From Sedimenticola sp. (GTDB taxonomy: Bacteria; Pseudomonadota; Gammaproteobacteria; Chromatiales; Chromatiaceae): 34,365 nt of DNA. The stretch lies in the NCBI GenBank assembly GCA_026994195.1, contig JALWRH010000121.1, positions 1-34,365 of the forward strand, read 5' to 3'. The notes beneath the pieces are model-generated. The model was given only the letters and a program-made list of their open reading frames with translations. It was not told the DNA's origin and did not search any database. Position numbers and translations under genes: made by a program. Positions 22,993-30,736 of the stretch are shown here, in pieces (within the stretch, counting starts at the first letter, position 1; every line of letters begins with the position of its first letter).

Positions 22993-25623
22993 ATGGTGTT
23001 ACACAATATGGAATTTCCTGGATACAAGATGACACGCCTGTTGGGAGAAGGCGGGCAGGCAAAGGTATATTTGGCAAAGCAACTGTCTTTCAACCGGAAT
23101 GTCGCGATAAAAATACTGGATCGCACTGCTTCGGCGGAAGAGGCATATATAGAAAATTTCCTTCAGGAGGCGCGCCTTGTAGCAGGACTGAGCCATCCAC
23201 ATATCATTCCTGTTTATGATTTTGGGAATATCAATGGTCATCTGTATCTGGTGATGGAGTATTGCGTCGGTGGTGATCTGAAAGCTTTGCAGAAATCCGG
23301 CATCGTTGCCGACGAGGTATTCAAGATCATGGCAGAAATTGCTTCTGCCCTGGCTTTTTCCCATGACCGGGGAGTTTTCCATCTGGATATCAAGCCCGAG
23401 AACATCATGTTCCGTCAGGACAACTCTGCTGTATTGATGGATTTTGGCATTGCCCAGAACAGGGGTAATAAAAGCGTGCAGCAGGAGCAGGGAAAAATCT
23501 TTGGTACGCCTTCGTATATGAGTCCTGAGCAATTGCTTTCAGAAGAAACCGATGGACGGGCCGACATTTATGCCCTTGGTATCGTTTTCTACGAGATGCT
23601 TGCGGGAAAGCTGCCCTACGAGGCTGGCGATATTGTGCAGTTGGCCAAGAAACATGCGTTCAGTCCCATACCGAAGCTGCCGGCCCAGTTTGGCAAGTAC
23701 CAGAAAATCTTTGAAAAAATGGTGGCCAAGGACCCGGAAGACCGGTATCAGACTGCTCTTGAAGTCGCTAAGATCTTCCAAAACATTACCAATGGCGTCG
23801 ATGATCCTGAGGTGCTCAGTGGTGCGGCAGCGGCTACTTATGTCACTTCAGAAAAAGATTCGGCCCTTTCCAAAAGTATTGCTGATATCAAAGATGCCGA
23901 TTTTCTGCATGATCTGCACCCCCTTTTGGACAAAGGCTGGGAGCAGCGACTGAAAGCAGTTTTTAAGGAACTCAGCCAGGGCAAGCAGGAATACATCTAT
24001 GAACGGATTCTTGTACCCAAAGGCATTGTGCTGGATGCCAGCAAAACGAATTTTGTTTATGCCCAGATTGACGGCGTAGACAACATAGCCCGGCAGCTTA
24101 CTTTCAATGCATTGAAAATGCTGTGTTCGAAACTGCAAAGGGTGAAAAAGGATCTGGAGTCCATGAAGGATGTGGTGGCGATTGCCGATATCATGGAAAG
24201 CAGTCTCAGCCAGATAGCTGCCTTTGATTGCCAGGACAACATGGAGCTTCAAATGCAGAAGGTCCGGTTGCGCAATGCCTGGGTGAACGATCTCATACAG
24301 TATACGGATTCCACGCCATTCGAGATTCCTGACAACCAAAGGGGCCTGGATGTCAATGTAGTGAAAACCTACATGCTGGATGTATTCCTCAGGCACCAGG
24401 TACTGGGCTATCGTTTCCGTACTTATTCTGTTGAAAAGCTGAAAGAACACAGGGATCCTTTTCTCAGTGGGATCGTGGCATCAGAGGCTATGGTCCGGCA
24501 ATGCGAACTGGTGATTGCCGGTGAGTATCTGTTCATGATCGGTACAGTGAAGGACGTCTCCCAGAATCAGTTCTCCATTCGGCGTTTCCTGTCAGAAGAA
24601 TCGCTGATGGATGGGCAGTATATTTTCTTCAATGCGGTTGCCATTCCCCTGCGCAGGCTGGATTCGAAACAGGTATTGGAGAAATGTAAGTGGAGCATAT
24701 CCCGCATCTTTACCCTTGAGCGGCAGCTCAGTGCAAGCATTATTGATATCGTAAAAGATATGAACCGGTCGCAGCAGGAAATACTGGCTCCCCTGCTGCA
24801 AAAGCATGTTGCAGCCGACGGTACGGATCTCGAGAGCAGTATTGAAAACCGATTGATCAATTATGAGAAAGAACTGACTTTACGCGTGTTAGGCAAACTG
24901 GCTTCCGGCGTCAGGATGCTGGCCAAGACTCCTGATGATATGGAATATCTGTTCATCAGTGCGCGAAAGTTGCTTGTGGGAATGGCCGCAGACGTACGCA
25001 GCTTTCACATGAAACCTGCACTGTCCTGGAGCCAGGCTGCTGAACAGATGGAGCTGAAAATTATTGCGTATTTGTACTTGATGGAAAAACGTTATGCTTC
25101 CCTGTTTGTGTTGGGCAAACCGAAGGATGACGATGCATTGCTGGATCCCAAACAAGCATTGGAGGAGTTCAAGGAAGTCATCACGGAAAGCCAGGTCAAG
25201 CTGAAAGCTTCGCAGGAAAAGCTCACACAGGCGCTGGATCGCCAGTCCAGACAGGAAGAGAGTGCAGTGTTCCGCTTGATGTCCGGGTTCAAGGATATGG
25301 TAAGCAAGCCAGTGGTTCCCGAGCAAATAGAGTTCGAGATCGAAACCATCAAGAAGGAATGCCTGGTCAACATCGTCAGAACCAGCAAACGTTATACCAA
25401 GATCGTGGTTTTTCTGGAGTTCGAGGGTTTGGTGGAACTTGATGAGAGCAAGCGCCACTATGCATTGCCGTCAGGGGAATCAGGCTTGTCGCGGCTGCCT
25501 ATTTTGATTCAGTTGTACGAGGATTCCAGTATTCTGAATATGGATTCTGTGCTGAACATGCTGAATTACGATGTGCTGCGCCGCTTTCCCTCGAGCCCGG
25601 AGGTCATGCGCGCCAGCCAATGA
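22993..25623 (+). CDS. Hanks-type serine/threonine protein kinase with large unassigned C-terminal region
   Basis: An 876-aa protein. Residues about 8-275 are a eukaryote-like kinase domain: glycine loop LGEGGQAKVYLA, ATP lysine K40 in VAIK, catalytic loop HLDIKPEN (H130, D132, K134, N137), DFG at 150-152, and FGTPSYMSPEQ in the activation segment. The residue before the catalytic Asp is Leu rather than Arg, a non-RD kinase. No PASTA, TPR, WD or transmembrane segment is visible after the kinase. Instead about 590 mostly helical, charged residues follow, including a likely coiled coil near 715-765 (EVITESQVKLKASQEKLTQA), which I do not recognise. Start codon uncertain: ATG 22993, GTG 22996 or ATG 23008; GAGGCGG favours the first two. 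The gene is AT-richer than its neighbours, which may indicate acquisition. Confidence 0.87.
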   Translation: MVLHNMEFPGYKMTRLLGEGGQAKVYLAKQLSFNRNVAIKILDRTASAEEAYIENFLQEARLVAGLSHPHIIPVYDFGNINGHLYLVMEYCVGGDLKALQKSGIVADEVFKIMAEIASALAFSHDRGVFHLDIKPENIMFRQDNSAVLMDFGIAQNRGNKSVQQEQGKIFGTPSYMSPEQLLSEETDGRADIYALGIVFYEMLAGKLPYEAGDIVQLAKKHAFSPIPKLPAQFGKYQKIFEKMVAKDPEDRYQTALEVAKIFQNITNGVDDPEVLSGAAAATYVTSEKDSALSKSIADIKDADFLHDLHPLLDKGWEQRLKAVFKELSQGKQEYIYERILVPKGIVLDASKTNFVYAQIDGVDNIARQLTFNALKMLCSKLQRVKKDLESMKDVVAIADIMESSLSQIAAFDCQDNMELQMQKVRLRNAWVNDLIQYTDSTPFEIPDNQRGLDVNVVKTYMLDVFLRHQVLGYRFRTYSVEKLKEHRDPFLSGIVASEAMVRQCELVIAGEYLFMIGTVKDVSQNQFSIRRFLSEESLMDGQYIFFNAVAIPLRRLDSKQVLEKCKWSISRIFTLERQLSASIIDIVKDMNRSQQEILAPLLQKHVAADGTDLESSIENRLINYEKELTLRVLGKLASGVRMLAKTPDDMEYLFISARKLLVGMAADVRSFHMKPALSWSQAAEQMELKIIAYLYLMEKRYASLFVLGKPKDDDALLDPKQALEEFKEVITESQVKLKASQEKLTQALDRQSRQEESAVFRLMSGFKDMVSKPVVPEQIEFEIETIKKECLVNIVRTSKRYTKIVVFLEFEGLVELDESKRHYALPSGESGLSRLPILIQLYEDSSILNMDSVLNMLNYDVLRRFPSSPEVMRASQ

Positions 25624-25749
25624 CTAGAAGGCCGTAGGAATAGCCCTTGCATGGGTCTTCTTAAACAGGGCCGAGGAAAATTCGGTTTTCTGCTTCTCTC
25701 AATTTCAATGATTTGCAGCATTTCCTTGTGTGCCAGCAGGCCAAATAGA

Positions 25750-25765
25750 CAGTTGACTTCAACTG
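25750..25765. repeat. 16-bp inverted repeat between the kinase and his genes
   Basis: CAGTTGA/TCAACTG with a CT centre. It lies in the 229-nt gap between the kinase gene and hisB, which otherwise contains no convincing gene. It could be an operator; there is no T tract for termination. Confidence 0.3.
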
Positions 25766-25794
25766 CCTGCCGAGCCAGATCTTCTTCGAGGAGT

Positions 25795-25823
25795 AAGACG
25801 ATTGGTGCTGAATCAGTTATAAT
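25795..25823 (+). promoter_or_regulatory. Candidate promoter of the his-tat block
   Basis: A perfect -10 TATAAT (25818-25823) with a weak -35 AAGACG (25795-25800) at 17-bp spacing. Transcription would begin about 23 nt before hisB, just upstream of AGGAGA. There is no room for a classical his leader peptide or attenuator. Confidence 0.42.
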
Positions 25824-25852
25824 TCAGCCCTCGATTTTCTAGGAGACCGGTC

Positions 25853-26443
25853 ATGACTCGCAGCGCCAGCGTGGAGCGCAATACCCTGGAAACCCAGATT
25901 TCAGTAACGCTGGATCTGGATGGCCAGGGCAGTGGCAAATTCGATACCGGCGTGCCTTTCCTGGAGCACATGCTCGACCAGGTGGCCCGCCACGGCCTCA
26001 TTGACTTGGACATCACCGCTAAGGGCGATCTGCACATCGACGCCCATCACACCGTGGAGGATCTGGGTATCACTTTGGGCCAGGCCTTTGCCAAGGCCGT
26101 GGGTGACAAGAAAGGCATTCGCCGCTATGGCCATGCCTATGTACCCCTGGACGAAGCCCTTTCCCGGGTGGTTATCGATCTGTCGGGCCGACCCGGATTG
26201 GAGATGCCCGTGGATTTCCGGCGTTCTGTGATCGGTGATTTCGATGTGGACTTGTTTCACGAGTTCTTCCAGGGTTTTGTGAATCATGCCCTGGTGACCC
26301 TGCACATCGATTGCATCCGCGGCACCAATGCCCACCACATCGCTGAGACCGTTTTCAAGGCTTTCGGCCGGGCGCTGCGCATGGCGCTTGAAGAGGATCC
26401 CCGCCTGGCGGGCGTCATTCCCTCCACCAAGGGCAGCCTGTAA
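25853..26443 (+). CDS. hisB: Imidazoleglycerol-phosphate dehydratase (monofunctional)
   Basis: A 196-aa enzyme that dehydrates imidazole glycerol phosphate to imidazole acetol phosphate in histidine synthesis. The duplicated metal-binding motifs [11 protein letters not shown] and [18 protein letters not shown] are intact, together with [18 protein letters not shown]. There is no N-terminal histidinol-phosphatase domain, so this is the monofunctional type, unlike E. coli HisB. AGGAGA lies 6 nt before the ATG. First gene of the his block; its stop shares a base with the hisH start (TAATG). Confidence 0.97.
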   Translation: MTRSASVERNTLETQISVTLDLDGQGSGKFDTGVPFLEHMLDQVARHGLIDLDITAKGDLHIDAHHTVEDLGITLGQAFAKAVGDKKGIRRYGHAYVPLDEALSRVVIDLSGRPGLEMPVDFRRSVIGDFDVDLFHEFFQGFVNHALVTLHIDCIRGTNAHHIAETVFKAFGRALRMALEEDPRLAGVIPSTKGSL

Positions 26444-27087
26444 TGAGCCAGAAAATCGCTGTACTGGACTACGGCATGGGCAACCTGCGTTCCGTATCCA
26501 AAGCCCTGGAGCATGTGGCGCCGAATGCCGAGGTGCGGGTTACCGATGACCATGAATGGATCCGGAGGGCGGACCGGGTGGTCTTTCCCGGCCAGGGCGC
26601 GGCGCGGGACTGCATGGCGGCTATTGGCCAGCATCATTTAAACCGCGAGGTGCGCGAGGCCATGGAGAGCAAGCCCTTCCTGGGTATCTGCATGGGTTTG
26701 CAGGTGCTCATGGCATTCAGTGAAGAGAATGCGGGTACCGAGCTGCTGGGGATATTCCCGGGAGCGGTGAAGCGCTTTGCGGCAGACATGCCCGGAGACA
26801 ACGGTTTGCCTTTGAAGATTCCTCATATGGGGTGGAGCCGGGTAGACCAGTCGGCTTCCCATCCCTTGTGGGAGGGGATTGAAGACGGTGCGCGTTTCTA
26901 TTTCGTACACAGCTATCACGTGGTGCCCGAGGACCGGAGCCTGGTGGCAGCCACCACGGACTATGGCATCGAGTTCGTCAGCGCCATCAACCGGGGTAAT
27001 CTTTTTGCTGTGCAGTTCCATCCGGAAAAGAGCGCCGATGCCGGACTCATGCTGCTGAAGAACTTTGTCAACTGGAAGCCGGAATAA
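26443..27087 (+). CDS. hisH: Imidazole glycerol phosphate synthase, glutaminase subunit
   Basis: A 214-aa class I glutamine amidotransferase that supplies ammonia to HisF. The nucleophile Cys lies in [12 protein letters not shown], and the His-Glu pair in [12 protein letters not shown]. The N-terminus [20 protein letters not shown] is the family signature. It overlaps hisB upstream and hisA downstream by one base each (TAATG), consistent with coupled translation of enzymes that work together. Confidence 0.97.
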   Translation: MSQKIAVLDYGMGNLRSVSKALEHVAPNAEVRVTDDHEWIRRADRVVFPGQGAARDCMAAIGQHHLNREVREAMESKPFLGICMGLQVLMAFSEENAGTELLGIFPGAVKRFAADMPGDNGLPLKIPHMGWSRVDQSASHPLWEGIEDGARFYFVHSYHVVPEDRSLVAATTDYGIEFVSAINRGNLFAVQFHPEKSADAGLMLLKNFVNWKPE

Positions 27088-27824
27088 TGTTACTGATCCC
27101 TGCAATAGATTTGAAAGATGGCCAGTGCGTGCGACTGAAGCAGGGCCGTATGGAAGACGATACCGTATTTTCCGATCAGCCTGTGGACATGGCGGGCCGC
27201 TGGGTGGATGCTGGCGCCCGGCGTTTGCACCTTGTGGATCTCAATGGCGCCTTTGCTGGCGAGCCGGTGAATGGTGATGCCATTCGCGCCATTGCGGCAA
27301 GGTATCCGGATCTTCCCATACAGGTTGGCGGGGGTATTCGTGATGAAGCGACTGTGGAGGCCTACCTGCAAGCCGGGGTGAGCTATTGCATCATCGGTAC
27401 TCAGGCGGTGAAGGAGCCGGAGTTCGTGGCCCGGGCCTGCCAGCGTTTTCCCGGCCATATCATTGTCGGTTTGGATGCAAAGGACGGCATGGTAGCTATC
27501 AATGGCTGGGCGGAAGTGACAGATCAGGAGGTCACCGCACTGGCCAAACGTTTTGAAAATGACGGCGTGTCCGCCATTGTCTGTACGGACATTGGCCGGG
27601 ACGGCATGATGACCGGTTGCAACATCGAAGCCACCGCAGCCCTGGCCAACGCCATCAATATTCCTGTCATCGCTTCCGGCGGCATAACCAACCTGCGGGA
27701 TATTGAGGCCCTGTGTCAGGCGGACAGCAGCAATATCATGGGCGCCATAACCGGCAGGGCGATTTATGAAGGTACCCTGGACTTTGCCGAAGGCCAGAAA
27801 CTGGCCGATGAGCTGAGCTGCTGA
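27087..27824 (+). CDS. hisA: ProFAR isomerase
   Basis: A 245-aa (beta-alpha)8 barrel that isomerises 5'-ProFAR to PRFAR in histidine synthesis. The N-terminal catalytic Asp is in [18 protein letters not shown], the second in [14 protein letters not shown]; the phosphate-binding loops are [16 protein letters not shown] and [16 protein letters not shown]. It follows hisH with a one-base overlap and precedes hisF by a single base, the usual order in gammaproteobacteria. Confidence 0.97.
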   Translation: MLLIPAIDLKDGQCVRLKQGRMEDDTVFSDQPVDMAGRWVDAGARRLHLVDLNGAFAGEPVNGDAIRAIAARYPDLPIQVGGGIRDEATVEAYLQAGVSYCIIGTQAVKEPEFVARACQRFPGHIIVGLDAKDGMVAINGWAEVTDQEVTALAKRFENDGVSAIVCTDIGRDGMMTGCNIEATAALANAINIPVIASGGITNLRDIEALCQADSSNIMGAITGRAIYEGTLDFAEGQKLADELSC

Positions 27825-27825
27825 T

Positions 27826-28587
27826 ATGGGCCTGGCGAAACGCATCATCCCCTGTCTGGACGTGAACAATGGACGCGTGGTCAAAGGCGTGCAGTTCGTG
27901 GATATCCGTGATGCCGGCGATCCCGTGGAAGTAGCCCGCCGTTACAATGAGGAGGGTGCCGACGAGATCACTTTCCTGGACATCACGGCCAGTTCCGACA
28001 ACCGGGAAACCATCATCCAGGTCGTCGAGCAGGTGGCCTCCGAAGTGTTTATTCCCCTTACTGTGGGAGGCGGCATTCGTACGGTGGACGATGTGCGCCG
28101 CATGTTGCTGGCCGGCGCGGACAAGGTCGCCATCAATACCGCCGCTGTGTTCAACCCGGAATTGGTGAAAGCCGCGTCGGACAGCATTGGCTCCCAGGCT
28201 ATCGTGGTGGCCATTGATGCCAAATCCACGGGCGAGGGCAAATGGGAAATCTTCACCCATGGTGGACGCAAATCCACAGGTATAGATGCCATCGAGTGGG
28301 CGCGGAAAATGACGGATTATGGCGCCGGAGAGATTCTGCTCACGAGCATGGACAGGGATGGCACCAAGATCGGTTTTGACAATGAACTCACCCATGCCGT
28401 GGCTCAGGCTGTGACGATTCCGGTTATTGCATCCGGGGGGGTGGGTAATCTGCAGCACCTGGTGGATGGTGTGAAGAAAGGTGGCGCGGATGCGGTGCTG
28501 GCCGCCTCCATTTTCCATTTTGCTGAATACAGCATCGGTGAGGCCAAGCGTTTCATGGCGGAGCAGGGCGTGGAGGTGCGGCTGTGA
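27826..28587 (+). CDS. hisF: Imidazole glycerol phosphate synthase, cyclase subunit
   Basis: A 253-aa barrel that closes the imidazole ring, releasing IGP and AICAR, with ammonia delivered from HisH. Catalytic Asp residues are in [17 protein letters not shown] and [15 protein letters not shown]; the phosphate loops are [18 protein letters not shown] and [17 protein letters not shown]. It starts one base after hisA and overlaps hisE by four bases (GTGA). Confidence 0.97.
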   Translation: MGLAKRIIPCLDVNNGRVVKGVQFVDIRDAGDPVEVARRYNEEGADEITFLDITASSDNRETIIQVVEQVASEVFIPLTVGGGIRTVDDVRRMLLAGADKVAINTAAVFNPELVKAASDSIGSQAIVVAIDAKSTGEGKWEIFTHGGRKSTGIDAIEWARKMTDYGAGEILLTSMDRDGTKIGFDNELTHAVAQAVTIPVIASGGVGNLQHLVDGVKKGGADAVLAASIFHFAEYSIGEAKRFMAEQGVEVRL

Positions 28588-28904
28588 CGGATACCCTGCA
28601 ACAACTGGCCAAAGTACTGGAAGAACGCAAGTCCGCTGCACCCGACAGTTCCTATGTTGCAAGCCTGTATCACAAGGGGCTGGACGCCATCCTGAAGAAA
28701 ATTGGCGAGGAAGCCACGGAAACGGTGATGGCCGCCAAGGATGGAGAAAAGGACAAAATCATTTATGAAACCGCGGACTTGTGGTTTCATACCTTGGTTT
28801 TACTGGCCCAGCAGGGATTGGGGCCGGATGATGTGTTGAAAGAACTGGAGCGGCGCTTTGGTCTTTCCGGCTTGGAAGAAAAAGCCAGCCGCAAGGCGGA
28901 TTAG
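28584..28904 (+). CDS. hisE: Phosphoribosyl-ATP pyrophosphatase
   Basis: A 106-aa MazG-like enzyme that hydrolyses PR-ATP to PR-AMP. The metal-binding helix is [30 protein letters not shown], present here as GEEATETV and YETADLWFH. The start is a GTG overlapping the hisF stop (GTGA). It is a stand-alone HisE, not fused to HisI. In many relatives hisI lies between hisF and hisE; here it does not. Confidence 0.95.
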   Translation: MTDTLQQLAKVLEERKSAAPDSSYVASLYHKGLDAILKKIGEEATETVMAAKDGEKDKIIYETADLWFHTLVLLAQQGLGPDDVLKELERRFGLSGLEEKASRKAD

Positions 28905-28997
28905 GGTATTATTTGTGACTTCTGGGGCCCTGTCGATCCAAGGGCCGTCGCGGCGCTGGACATAAAGCGTATTTACTATTGAATATGGAGTAGAAAC

Positions 28998-29240
28998 ATG
29001 GGTTTAGGTGGAATCAGTATTTGGCAGCTGTTGATCGTTCTGGTCATTGTGCTGTTGTTGTTTGGCACCAAGCGCCTGCGCAACATGGGGTCTGATCTTG
29101 GTGCCGCCTTCAAGGGCTTCAAAAAAGCCGTGAGCGATGGCGAGAAGGAAGTGGACGAGAAGAAGCTGGCGGACAGCAAAAAGCAGGAGAACGTTATCGA
29201 GGGTGAAGCCACCCGGGAAAAGGACAAGACCGACGCCTGA
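28998..29240 (+). CDS. tatA: Sec-independent translocase subunit TatA
   Basis: An 80-aa protein with one N-terminal transmembrane helix ([16 protein letters not shown]), the conserved [23 protein letters not shown] hinge and amphipathic helix (FG at the hinge), and a charged tail. TatA forms the pore-like oligomer that exports folded proteins. GGAG lies 7 nt before the ATG. It follows hisE by 93 nt in the same direction, and the his-tat linkage is common in gamma- and betaproteobacteria. Confidence 0.95.
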   Translation: MGLGGISIWQLLIVLVIVLLLFGTKRLRNMGSDLGAAFKGFKKAVSDGEKEVDEKKLADSKKQENVIEGEATREKDKTDA

Positions 29241-29255
29241 CAGGCGTGATTTCCC

Positions 29256-29615
29256 ATGTTTGATATCGGTTTTTTCGAGTTACTGCTGATTGCAGTGGTG
29301 GCCTTGCTGGTCATTGGCCCCGAGCGGCTGCCCAAGGTGGCCCGGACCACGGGTATGTGGATTGGCCGTGGGCGGCGAATGCTCATGTCGGTGAAAGCGG
29401 ATATCGAAAAAGAGCTCAAGGCGGAAGAACTCAAGCGGGTGTTGGAGGAACAGGCCAAGTCCACTGGCATGCATGAGATTCTCGATGATACGCGCAGCGC
29501 CCTGAACGAGGTCCGCAAGGAGACCGAATCCGTCGTCAAGAGTGCAGAAAAAGTGGCGCAGGAAGAAACGGCAGAGGAGCCTGCGTCCCAAGTGGAAAAA
29601 ACAGACAGCCGATGA
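29256..29615 (+). CDS. tatB: Sec-independent translocase subunit TatB
   Basis: A 119-aa protein with an N-terminal helix (FDIGFFELLLIAVVALLVIGP), the TatB motif GPERLPKVARTTGMWIGRGRR, and a longer, charged amphipathic region. TatB works with TatC in recognition of twin-arginine signal peptides. The N-terminal Glu in FFELLLIA is the conserved polar residue of the family. It overlaps tatC by ATGA. Confidence 0.95.
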   Translation: MFDIGFFELLLIAVVALLVIGPERLPKVARTTGMWIGRGRRMLMSVKADIEKELKAEELKRVLEEQAKSTGMHEILDDTRSALNEVRKETESVVKSAEKVAQEETAEEPASQVEKTDSR

Positions 29616-30736
29616 GCAACGTCGCCACTACCGACACTGAACTGCCATTCATGTCTCACCTGCTGGAGCTGCGTGACCGCCTGTTGCGCGCCGTGCTCGT
29701 GGTGCTGGTGGTCTTTCTTGCTCTGTTTCCCTTTGGCAACGACATCTACCATTTCATCGCGGAACCTCTGATGGCCGTGATGCCGGAAGGTACTTCCATG
29801 ATTGCCACCAAGGTGGCGTCTCCTTTCCTCACACCCTTCAAACTCAGTCTCATTGCGGCCGTGTTTGTCAGCATGCCCTATCTGCTCTACCAGCTGTGGG
29901 GCTTCGTGGCGCCGGGGCTTTATGCCCACGAAAAGCGCATGGCCATGCCCCTGCTGGCTTCCAGCGTGGTGCTGTTTTATCTGGGAGCGGCCTTCGCGTA
30001 TTACGTGGTATTTCCCCTGGTTTTCAAATTCTTCACCAGTGTCACCCCCGAAGGCGTGTCGGTGATGACGGATATTTCCGAATACCTGGATTTCGTGCTC
30101 ACCCTGTTCTTTGCCTTCGGCCTGGCGTTTGAAATTCCCATCGCCACCATTCTGCTGGTATGGATGGGCATGACCACGCCGGAGAAACTGGCGACCAAAC
30201 GGCCCTATGTCGTGGTTGGTGTTTTTGTTATCGGCATGCTGCTCACGCCACCGGATATCATATCCCAGACGCTCCTGGCCCTGCCCATGTGGGTGCTGTT
30301 CGAAGCTGGGATACTCTTTTCCCGTTTCTTTGTGCGCCAACAGGAGACGGATGAGCCAGAAGACGAAGTCGAGCCAGAAGCAGCTGACGCGGTTGCCGAA
30401 ACACCGGCTGGCGCCAGCGCAGCGACGCCCCCTGTGCATACCCAGCCTGATGAAGGCGAATTCCAGCCCATGAGCGAAGAGGAAATGGAAGCCGAACTGG
30501 ATCGTCTGGAAGCCGAACTGGACGAAGATCCTTCTGAACAGAATGATGCCGAAGAAACGACGCCTGCTGAAAATTCTGGCGACCCCGTGGATCGCAAGCT
30601 GGTGCGGGTGAACGAATTGCGCGATGCCATGGACTTTGATGCTGCACGCAAGCTGTTGTATGAAGTGCTGGTGGAAGGGAATGAGAACCAGGTGCTGGTG
30701 GCGAGAAACATTCTCTCCCAGCTGGATGATGACTAG
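29612..30736 (+). CDS. tatC: Sec-independent translocase subunit TatC with long acidic, FimV-like C-terminal extension
   Basis: A 374-aa protein; usual TatC is about 250. Residues 1-245 are a normal six-helix TatC with FMSHLLELRDRLLRA, YQLWGFVAPGLYAHEKR (signal-binding Glu107) and VIGMLLTPPDIISQ. Residues about 246-325 are an acidic, Pro/Ala-rich linker (EEEMEAELDRLEAELDED). The final segment (about 326-371) reads as a small helical unit with FDAARKLLYEVLVEGNENQ, resembling the C-terminal domain of FimV-type proteins. The tail would lie in the cytoplasm. The core is certain; the FimV resemblance is my pattern reading. The next gene starts within its last codons. Confidence 0.93.
   Translation: MSNVATTDTELPFMSHLLELRDRLLRAVLVVLVVFLALFPFGNDIYHFIAEPLMAVMPEGTSMIATKVASPFLTPFKLSLIAAVFVSMPYLLYQLWGFVAPGLYAHEKRMAMPLLASSVVLFYLGAAFAYYVVFPLVFKFFTSVTPEGVSVMTDISEYLDFVLTLFFAFGLAFEIPIATILLVWMGMTTPEKLATKRPYVVVGVFVIGMLLTPPDIISQTLLALPMWVLFEAGILFSRFFVRQQETDEPEDEVEPEAADAVAETPAGASAATPPVHTQPDEGEFQPMSEEEMEAELDRLEAELDEDPSEQNDAEETTPAENSGDPVDRKLVRVNELRDAMDFDAARKLLYEVLVEGNENQVLVARNILSQLDDD

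Noticed and set aside
25651-25842. Possible 63-aa gene between the kinase gene and hisB
   Set aside because: No ribosome site, no recognisable content, and it runs over the likely his promoter.
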